From a virus: DNA of 27,362 bases. Numbering within the stretch: position 1 is the first letter of the stretch; every line of letters starts with the position of its first letter. The translations under genes were made by a program, and so were the position numbers. Under the pieces are notes generated by a model. The model did not search any database, was not told the origin of the DNA, and was given only the letters and a program-made list of their open reading frames with translations. The stretch lies in IMG/VR virus record IMGVR_UViG_3300030000_000042, positions 1-27,362 of that record; one strand, 5' to 3'. Below are positions 22,574-27,362 of the stretch, in pieces.

Positions 22574-23050
22574 ATGCAATTAAGTACAAACGGATTTAAA
22601 ATCATCAAAAACTTCGAAGGGTTGCGACTAACGGCTTACCGGGACGTAGCCGGCATCTGGACGATTGGCTACGGATCGACCCGCTACCATGACGGCAAAG
22701 CAGTAAAACCGGGCGACAAACTATCCGGCGAAGCGCAGGCCGATGCCCTTTTCGCAAATACACTGGGCCAGTACGAAGATGCGGTTAACCGCTATGTGAA
22801 GGTACCGCTTACTCAAAACCAATTTGATGCCCTGGTATCGTTTACGTATAACGAAGGCACCGGTGCGCTGAAAGAATCGACCATACTGGTGAAACTTAAC
22901 GAGAAAAACTACACAGAAGCAGCATCTCATTTTTTGGCCTGGAACAAAATAACCGACCCGCACACGGGGCAAAAAGTAATTTGTGATACGCTGGTACACC
23001 GCCGCAGGGAAGAAAGCCGGTTGTTTATGCAGCCCGACACCCGCCACTAA
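22574..23050 (+). CDS. Phage lysozyme (endolysin), GH24 family
   Basis: A 158-residue T4-lysozyme-like muramidase, which cleaves the MurNAc-GlcNAc bond of peptidoglycan. The catalytic triad is visible: E15 in FEGLRL, D24 in YRDVAG and T30 in WTIGYGS, the expected E-x8-D-x5-T spacing. The C-terminal LVHRRREESRLF is the usual 'l..RR..E..l' ending. Length is normal for the family. There is no signal peptide or SAR segment, so export depends on a holin. The upstream neighbour is the holin-like gene, and the next gene encodes a membrane-anchored coiled coil. Confidence 0.92.
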   Translation: MQLSTNGFKIIKNFEGLRLTAYRDVAGIWTIGYGSTRYHDGKAVKPGDKLSGEAQADALFANTLGQYEDAVNRYVKVPLTQNQFDALVSFTYNEGTGALKESTILVKLNEKNYTEAASHFLAWNKITDPHTGQKVICDTLVHRRREESRLFMQPDTRH

Positions 23051-23061
23051 TCTTTTCAATT

Positions 23062-23382
23062 ATGACAGCTATCGAACACCAGGAACTAAAAGGCATTACT
23101 ATCAAAAATCTGATAGTAACCATATTGAGCACCGCCAGCATAGTAGCCTCTGTAATGACAACTTATTTCGGCTTGAAGAGCGACATACAGGAAATCAAAA
23201 GTTCGCAAAGCACAGAAGCGAAAATCAATAACATCCGCATAAAGGTATTGGAAGATCAGGTAAACCTGCTACAAAAGGAGGTGGACCAAATCAAAATCCC
23301 TGAAATTGAAAAACGCACTGTTGCCGGGAATTCTCCGGCAAAAACGATCTGTGCCGACCTGCTAAGCGCCACCCGGCCTTAA
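23062..23382 (+). CDS. Membrane-anchored coiled-coil protein (candidate spanin-like or accessory lysis protein)
   Basis: A 106-residue protein 11 bp after the lysozyme gene. A hydrophobic segment at about 16-37 (NLIVTILSTASIVASVMTTY) is followed by a coiled coil (NIRIKVLEDQVNLLQKEVDQ). This one-membrane-segment plus coil layout and the position next to the lysozyme suit an inner-membrane spanin (Rz-like), but no outer-membrane partner is seen and no sequence family is recognised. Confidence 0.5.
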   Translation: MTAIEHQELKGITIKNLIVTILSTASIVASVMTTYFGLKSDIQEIKSSQSTEAKINNIRIKVLEDQVNLLQKEVDQIKIPEIEKRTVAGNSPAKTICADLLSATRP

Positions 23383-23430
23383 AACTATATCTGTAAAATA
23401 AAAAAAATCACATTAAAAAACAATAAAACT

Positions 23431-23883
23431 ATGAGTTTAAAAACCTTTATCAACAAGATCTGGCATGAAATTAAAAATCTTTTTGACAGCTTTCCCGCCG
23501 AAATGCAAATTGCCATTCATATTGGCGTAGAAGTAGCCGAAAGCATTAAAACCTTTGTGGATTCACCAGCTGTGGATGTATTAACCGCTATCATCCCCGG
23601 CGACATCGACGATGAAATTAAAACCCTGCTTCGCGCTAAACTACCGGACATTTTAACTGAACTGAAGCTTGCAGACAGCTGCGCCGGCCTTACTGACCCC
23701 TCGCAAATTACGGCATGTGCAATAAATGTATTGCAGGGACTTGACGGAGATTTAAAAAGCGCGTTCCTGCATAATCTGTCAGTATTTGTGGCCCAAATCG
23801 CGTCAAAAGGCAAATTAACCTGGAGCGATGGCGTTCAAATTCTTGAATGGTTCTACCAGAATGAGTTTAAAACAGTTGCTTAA
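23431..23883 (+). CDS. Conserved hypothetical phage protein, last gene before the tRNA
   Basis: A 150-residue protein, mostly helical: MSLKTFINKIWHEIKNLFDS, then a hydrophobic stretch (VDVLTAIIPGDIDDEIKTLL) and a C-terminal LTWSDGVQILEWFYQNEFKT. I recall proteins of this kind at the end of Bacteroidota prophage lysis modules, with unknown function. There is no signal peptide; two Cys are present (83 and 94 approximately). Its stop codon is 15 bp from the 3' end of tRNA-Leu(GAG), which appears to be the right prophage boundary. Confidence 0.6.
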   Translation: MSLKTFINKIWHEIKNLFDSFPAEMQIAIHIGVEVAESIKTFVDSPAVDVLTAIIPGDIDDEIKTLLRAKLPDILTELKLADSCAGLTDPSQITACAINVLQGLDGDLKSAFLHNLSVFVAQIASKGKLTWSDGVQILEWFYQNEFKTVA

Positions 23884-23898
23884 TTTTGTGAAGGAAAG

Positions 23899-23982
23899 TG
23901 CCCAGGAGCAGATTCGAACTGCCACATCCTTGCGAATGCCACCCCCTCAAAGTGGTGCGTCTACCAATTTCGCCACCTGGGC
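23899..23982 (-). tRNA. tRNA-Leu (anticodon GAG)
   Basis: An 84-nt class II tRNA. Acceptor arms GCCCAGG (minus strand, from 23982) and CCTGGGC pair fully, with discriminator A at 23899 and no encoded CCA. The D-arm reads GGCGAAATTGGTAGAC. The anticodon stem CCACT/GGTGG encloses loop TTGAGGG, with anticodon GAG. A long variable arm and TTCGAAT T-loop follow. The 3' end faces the prophage, the arrangement expected for tRNA-targeted integration. Confidence 0.93.
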
Positions 23983-23991
23983 TTTTTATGA

Positions 23992-24068
23992 GATTTGAGA
24001 GGTTAGAATTGAGATATGAGACAAAAGCTGGTGCCTGTTTCTCATACCTCAATTCGCATATCTAACCT
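23992..24068. repeat. Imperfect palindrome, 'gagatatgag' type, between two tRNA genes
   Basis: AGAGGTTAGA on the left (near 23998) and TCTAACCTCT on the right (near 24060) are exact inverse words. ATTGAGATATGAGA and TCTCATACCTCAAT extend the arms. It is the host-side counterpart of the word-type palindromes in the phage gaps. Confidence 0.7.
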
Positions 24069-24080
24069 CTGAAAAGGATG

Positions 24081-24164
24081 TGCCCGAAGAGAGACTCGAA
24101 CTCTCAAGAGACAATTCTCAACGGCTTCTGAGACCGCAACGTTTACCAATTTCGCCATCCGGGC
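24081..24164 (-). tRNA. tRNA-Leu (anticodon CAG)
   Basis: An 84-nt class II tRNA. Acceptor arms GCCCGGA and TTCGGGC pair apart from one G:U and one mismatch-prone inner position. The D-arm matches the first tRNA-Leu (GGCGAAATTGGTAAAC). Anticodon loop CTCAGAA gives CAG, and the T-loop is TTCGAGT. No encoded CCA. It lies upstream of tRNA-Leu(GAG) on the same strand. Confidence 0.92.
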
Positions 24165-24198
24165 ATAACCTGTTCGGGCTTACGCCTAAACAAGGGTG

Positions 24199-24232
24199 CA
24201 AATATAATCGTTTCCGGCAAATTGTTTATCAA
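24199..24232 (-). promoter_or_regulatory. Promoter for the tRNA-Leu pair
   Basis: On the minus strand TATATTTG (24206 to 24199) matches TAnnTTTG exactly. A TTG lies 23 bp upstream (24232 to 24230). Transcription would start about 28 nt before the mature 5' end of tRNA-Leu(CAG). Confidence 0.5.
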
Positions 24233-24255
24233 TAAATATAAAAATGCACAAGCTA

Positions 24256-24286
24256 TTTGCATAAAGGGATTTATAAAGTAATTTAG
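24256..24286 (+). promoter_or_regulatory. Promoter for the secreted propeller gene
   Basis: TTTG (24256-24259), 19 bp, then TAATTTAG (24279-24286), 7 of 8 to TAnnTTTG. The expected start near 24293 lies just ahead of the 37-nt hairpin and about 60 nt before the ATG at 24353. Confidence 0.45.
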
Positions 24287-24299
24287 GAACTCAATTCTT

Positions 24300-24336
24300 C
24301 CATTATATAGGATACAAGGTGTATCCTATATAATGG
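24300..24336. promoter_or_regulatory. Perfect 17-bp inverted repeat with 3-nt loop in a 5' leader
   Basis: The left arm CCATTATATAGGATACA (24300-24316) and right arm TGTATCCTATATAATGG (24320-24336) are exact complements around AGG. No T-run follows on either strand, so it is not a standard terminator. It would be transcribed in the leader of the gene at 24353, or act as an operator in DNA. Confidence 0.8.
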
Positions 24337-24352
24337 ATATTGCTATAATAAA

Positions 24353-25372
24353 ATGATAAAAAACGCTTTCAAATACGCGGTAATTACAGCGTGTTTACTA
24401 TTCAACCTTACTGTACGTGCGCAAAGTGTTACACTGCTACAGCAAGGCAATCCTGCAAGTATCCGTGGCTTATCGGTAGTCGACGACAGCATCGCCTGGG
24501 TAAGCGGCAGCAAAGGCACTGTAGCGCTGACGCATGATGGTGGCAAAACCTGGGACTGGCAACAGGTAAAAGGTTTTGAGAAGGCTGATTTCAGGGATAT
24601 TGAAGCTTTTTCGGATAAGGAAGCCATCATCATGAGCTCCGGCACCCCGGCTTTAATATTAAAAACTACCGATGGCGGCATCAATTGGAAAGTGAAATAC
24701 AGCAATACTGACACTGCTTATTTTTTTGATGCGATGGATTTTGCGGGTAAAAAGCACGGCATGGTTTTGGGCGATCCGATTAATGGCAAGTTTTTATTGA
24801 TGGAGACGAACAACGGTGGTGAAAAATGGACTATAGTGGACAATGCGCCTTCAGCGTTGCCCGGTGAAGCGAGTTTCGCCGCCAGCGGCACCTGCCTGCG
24901 CCTGAATGGCCTGATCACGATAGTAACCGGAGGTGGCGGCAGCCGAATACTCGCATCGCCGGATAATCCGAAAAAGGCTTGGGTACCAATACCCTTACCC
25001 CTCACTAACGGCAAACAAAGCCGGGGTGCTTTTTCAATTGCTTTTGGGAAAGATCAAACCATTATTGTAGGCGGAGACTATGAAAACGACAAAAAAACCG
25101 ATTCTGTCGTGTACATAATACTTGAATCTGCTACGGCTTATCATACAGGCTTACCGGTTAAAGGCCCAAATGGGTTTCAATCATGTATAAGCTATTTAAA
25201 TTACGATACTTTTCTCACCACAGGTACGCCCGGCAGCAATATTACCATGGACGGCGGCAAAACCTGGATTAAAATAGATGACACCAGCTTTAACGTTTGC
25301 AGCCGTGCAAAGCATGGAAAATTAGTATTATTAGCCGGAAACAGTGGAAAAATCGGCATTTTTAAACCGTAG
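24353..25372 (+). CDS. Secreted YCF48/BNR-type beta-propeller protein
   Basis: A 339-residue protein with a signal peptide (about 1-24, ending TVRAQ). Asp-box-like repeats recur: LTHDGGKTWDW, KTTDGGINWKV, ETNNGGEKWTIV and ITMDGGKTWIKI, each at the turn of a propeller blade. This composition is typical of Ycf48/BNR-like propellers often annotated in Bacteroidota as oxidoreductase-like; no enzymatic motif is visible. It is host DNA, outside the prophage, with its own promoter and a leader hairpin. It probably acts in the periplasm or at the cell surface. Confidence 0.8.
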   Translation: MIKNAFKYAVITACLLFNLTVRAQSVTLLQQGNPASIRGLSVVDDSIAWVSGSKGTVALTHDGGKTWDWQQVKGFEKADFRDIEAFSDKEAIIMSSGTPALILKTTDGGINWKVKYSNTDTAYFFDAMDFAGKKHGMVLGDPINGKFLLMETNNGGEKWTIVDNAPSALPGEASFAASGTCLRLNGLITIVTGGGGSRILASPDNPKKAWVPIPLPLTNGKQSRGAFSIAFGKDQTIIVGGDYENDKKTDSVVYIILESATAYHTGLPVKGPNGFQSCISYLNYDTFLTTGTPGSNITMDGGKTWIKIDDTSFNVCSRAKHGKLVLLAGNSGKIGIFKP

Positions 25373-25424
25373 CGAACTGGCAATGAAGCCCTTAATCAGC
25401 CTGAAAAATAAATTAAAATAAGTG

Positions 25425-25455
25425 TTGCACACCAAGCTGAATAGTCCTATATTTG
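25425..25455 (+). promoter_or_regulatory. Consensus promoter for tRNA-Lys
   Basis: TTG (25425-25427), 20 bp, TATATTTG (25448-25455), an exact TAnnTTTG. The start would be near 25460, 25 nt ahead of the mature tRNA. Confidence 0.65.
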
Positions 25456-25484
25456 CACCACTTTAAACGAAACGGTTTAAAGCC

Positions 25485-25557
25485 GATTCCGTAGCTCAGC
25501 TGGTAGAGCATAACACTTTTAATGTTGGGGTCCTGGGTTCGAATCCCAGCGGGATCA
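25485..25557 (+). tRNA. tRNA-Lys (anticodon TTT)
   Basis: A 73-nt tRNA. Acceptor GATTCCG pairs with CGGGATC (one T:G), D-arm GCTCAGCTGGTAGAGC, anticodon stem TAACA/TGTTG with loop CTTTTAA (anticodon TTT), and T-arm CTGGG TTCGAAT CCCAG. Discriminator A at 25557, no encoded CCA. Confidence 0.95.
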
Positions 25558-25600
25558 CATAGCAGACAAAATACCAGAGTTTGCTTTCGTTTTGTGAAGT

Positions 25601-25631
25601 AAGAGCCTCTTGAAAAAGAGGCTCTTTTTTG
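25601..25631 (+). terminator. Strong rho-independent terminator after tRNA-Lys
   Basis: AAGAGCCTCTT (25601-25611), loop GAAA, AAGAGGCTCTT (25616-25626), then a T-run. The 11-bp perfect stem with a GAAA tetraloop is a textbook terminator. Confidence 0.92.
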
Positions 25632-25655
25632 TTTAAAAGGCATTTTTTACGCTAA

Positions 25656-25971
25656 AAACGCACTTTTGCGAATCAGCGCGGCATGGGTGCGCTTGAATTT
25701 GAATCGGTGGTGCCATACTTCTACTAAACTGGAAGTAGATAGTTTGGTTGAAATTTCGGAGGCTATTTTATCAGGACGAAAAGACTTTCATACCGATCTA
25801 TCAGCTGTTGAAGAAAAAGGATTACTGGATATTTTAAAGATAGGGAATTCCGCAGGTGGTACACCACTTCGGGTGGAAATAAACCCCATCAGCTGCATTC
25901 GGCAAAGATATGCGAGTACGTTGACGTACATTTTCAATACCTTTATAACTACTAAAGGCCTCTATTTTTAA
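25656..25971 (+). pseudogene. Decayed hipA-like kinase fragment
   Basis: Two frames together give the start of a HipA-like protein. The first (to about 25730) reads NQRGMGALEFESVVPYFY and then stops; the second (to 25971) reads KLEVDSLVEISEAIL, then LLDILKIGNSAGGTPLR. RGMGALEFE and LLxIGxSAGG are HipA landmarks, and the natural link between them crosses the frame break near 25730. The kinase core and catalytic residues are missing after the SAGG motif. No hipB-like gene is seen. It is a relic of a toxin-antitoxin kinase or of a HipA-domain protein. Confidence 0.6.
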
Positions 25972-26154
25972 TCAGATACCAACGTAATTTTCAAATTGAA
26001 GCATCAATAAGCTCCATGTAATCTTTAACCGTTTTAAAAAATCCAATTACCGTAATGTGTGAATTATGCAACTAATTAAAATAATTACGTAAAATTCGGA
26101 TACCTACCTATTCCCACCTTTATATAGTAGATACTTAATCTGCAATTAAAAATC
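25972..26154. other. AT-rich gap without a recognisable gene
   Basis: About 180 bp between the hipA remnant and the next small ORF. On the minus strand a stretch ending at about 25998 reads VIGFFKTVKDYMELIDASI before a stop, which may be the tail of another decayed gene, but it has no start. Nothing else was seen. Confidence 0.3.
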
Positions 26155-26313
26155 ATGTTTTATTACGGCAATTTTTGGGGGATGAACTTCATTTGGTGGT
26201 TCCTTTGGAGTGCCGAATTTTTTTCGTCTGCAAACGCAAAACGGAAATATGGAACGCAATGCAAATCGCATGGTTGGTTACAGCTTAATTACCGGAGACG
26301 GGATAGTAGGTGA
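26155..26313 (+). pseudogene. Truncated small membrane protein fragment
   Basis: ATG 26155 opens 52 codons beginning MFYYGNFWGMNFIWWFLW. I recall small Bacteroidota membrane proteins that begin MFY..NFWGMh.IWWFiW and continue with another hydrophobic segment. Here that pattern breaks at about residue 19 into an unrelated sequence that overlaps the next PRC-barrel fragment in a different frame. A deletion joining two genes is likely. Confidence 0.4.
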
Positions 26314-26383
26314 AATTGAAGAATATTACTTCGATGATGAAACATGGGCTATGCGATATCTTATTATTGAATTGGAGGAATGA
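26249..26383 (+). pseudogene. Truncated PRC-barrel protein (44 residues)
   Basis: ATG 26249 gives MERNANRMVGYSLITGDGIV, then GEIEEYYFDDETWAMRYLII before an early stop. It parallels residues 1-42 of the intact gene at 26436 (LLGYNMQATDGEIGEVEDFY), so it is a shortened paralogue that ends just where the first barrel should continue. Confidence 0.6.
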
Positions 26384-26435
26384 CAGTTCCAACAACAAAC
26401 TTATTAACCGCTAAATTTAATTAAAACTTATAAAA

Positions 26436-27122
26436 ATGAAACGTAACATTGATAGTTTATTAGGATACAATATGCAGGCCACTGACGGGGAGATTGGCGA
26501 AGTCGAAGATTTTTATTTCGATGATGAAACGTGGACCATTCGGTACCTTATTGTCAAAACAGGCAATTGGTTTTCCGGGCGCAAAGCACTGATCTCAACT
26601 GAAGCATTAACAAAAACAAGTGAACTTAAAGAACTGATCAATGTTAACTTGACAAAAGAACAAATCCGAAGCAGCCCGGATATTGATACCGACAAGCCGG
26701 TTTCCCGTCAGCAGGAGGCGATGTTAAACCAGCATAGCTTTTGGAAAAATTATTGGGGAAGTGGTTCTTATGGAGGCGAGATGGGTATTGCAAACGCGCG
26801 ACCAATAAAAATAAAAGCAATTGACCGGGATCCGGCAGAAGATATCCATATACGCAGCATAGTACAGGTAGGCGGCTACGCCATCCATGCTTCAGATGGC
26901 GAAATCGGGCATGTTGCTGATTTTATTATTGATACTCAAACCTGGCAATTGCTTGCCCTTGTAGTTGATACCCATAACTGGATAGGTGGAAAAAAAGTAT
27001 TGATAGATGTATGTCTGGTTCGTACCATATCATTTATAGATTGGGAAGTTTATGTTAACATTACATTAGCTGATATTAATGACAGCAAGTTGTTTGAGGC
27101 CGCCGAATACAACCACGATTAG
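26436..27122 (+). CDS. PRC-barrel domain protein with two barrels
   Basis: A 228-residue cytoplasmic protein. The first PRC-barrel (about 1-80) contains LLGYNMQATDGEIGEVEDFY and FDDETWTIRYLIVKTGNWFS. The second (about 145-215) contains YAIHASDGEIGHVADFIIDT and TWQLLALVVDTHNWIGGKKV. A polar linker with a Gly/Tyr stretch separates them. PRC barrels are small beta barrels, in bacteria often of unknown function or stress-related. The leader is A-rich (TTATAAAA). It is the intact central copy of a three-copy cluster (26249, 26436, 27209). Confidence 0.85.
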   Translation: MKRNIDSLLGYNMQATDGEIGEVEDFYFDDETWTIRYLIVKTGNWFSGRKALISTEALTKTSELKELINVNLTKEQIRSSPDIDTDKPVSRQQEAMLNQHSFWKNYWGSGSYGGEMGIANARPIKIKAIDRDPAEDIHIRSIVQVGGYAIHASDGEIGHVADFIIDTQTWQLLALVVDTHNWIGGKKVLIDVCLVRTISFIDWEVYVNITLADINDSKLFEAAEYNHD

Positions 27123-27208
27123 ATAAAACTGAAATTTATTTCAGGAGCCTACCTGTTCAATGCATACTTTGATTTAACCGTTAATTTTTCTCGTGAAATA
27201 AAAAATAT

Positions 27209-27325
27209 ATAGAACGCAATGTAAATAGTTTAAAAGGCTATCAAATGGAAGCCACAGATGGAGTGATCGGCGAAGTTGAAGAAATGCTTACGCCGAAAGG
27301 GTATCATCGCTTACTGCGGCCATAA
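27209..27325 (+). pseudogene. Decayed third PRC-barrel copy
   Basis: From 27212 the frame reads ERNVNSLKGYQMEATDGVIG, then EVEEMLTPKG, ending at TAA 27323-27325. The leader AAAAATATAT and the ERN start match the first copy (26249), but the start codon position reads ATA (27209-27211) where the first copy has ATG. The barrel breaks off after the first strands. Confidence 0.6.
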
Positions 27326-27362
27326 AATCATGACAGAAACAAATGCCGCGTACAGTCCCACG

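Noticed and set aside
22721-23059. 112-codon minus-strand open frame
   Set aside because: It overlaps the lysozyme gene, whose catalytic residues are clear on the plus strand.
1-23883. Integrase, transposase, terminase or repressor within the phage part
   Set aside because: None of the plus- or minus-strand proteins shows their motifs; these genes must be outside the window or absent.
24300-24336. Terminator for the tRNA-Leu side or the propeller side
   Set aside because: Neither strand has a T-run after the stem, and the hairpin lies downstream of a likely promoter for the propeller gene.
25978-26100. Minus-strand peptide ending VIGFFKTVKDYMELIDASI
   Set aside because: It has a stop codon a few residues upstream and no start; too short to support a gene.

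Overview
The window is mostly the late (structural and lysis) half of a siphovirus-like prophage in a member of the Bacteroidota, probably family Sphingobacteriaceae (Mucilaginibacter/Pedobacter-like). This rests on protein style (SprB-type repeat, DUF6712-type connector, PRC-barrel proteins), A-rich leaders with no Shine-Dalgarno, Bacteroidota promoters (TTG/TTTG, about 20 bp, TAnnTTTG) and palindromic 'word' repeats in the gene gaps. The genus is an inference. No integrase, repressor, replication gene or terminase is present; they must lie left of the window.

Layout. 2-7862: tail genes (end of an unknown gene, two large tail/tail-tip proteins, a secreted cargo protein with its own promoter, palindrome and terminator, and the tape measure protein). 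7863-11396: accessory region with a small HTH-like protein, a complete signal peptidase I, a Fic protein with a C-terminal winged helix flanked by two nearly identical 40-bp repeats of helical-turn units, and a 189-bp tandem repeat. 11397-17035: head module (ClpP-like protease with a probable nested scaffold, major capsid protein, tube-like protein, small protein, portal, connector). 17109-19961: collagen-like tail fibre. 20006-20809: inverted methyltransferase. 20832-23883: small proteins and lysis genes, including a frame-split membrane protein, a chimera that begins like an M15 endopeptidase, a holin-like protein, a GH24 lysozyme and a coiled-coil membrane protein.

The prophage appears to end at 23883, just beyond the 3' end of a minus-strand tRNA-Leu(GAG), a typical integration target. 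To the right is host DNA: a second tRNA-Leu (CAG), a secreted YCF48/BNR-type propeller with a striking 37-nt hairpin in its leader, tRNA-Lys with a consensus promoter and strong terminator, a decayed hipA fragment, and three PRC-barrel copies of which only the middle one is intact.

Together the phage genes encode a capsid, long tail, fibre and lysis system. The accessory genes (secreted protein, signal peptidase, Fic, methyltransferase) are candidates for lysogenic conversion or defence. The most distinctive signals are the repeat-flanked fic gene, the different palindromic repeat in almost every head-module gap, the nested scaffold start, the chimeric M15-headed gene and the split membrane-protein gene. 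Functional calls come from reading motifs by eye; no database search was run.
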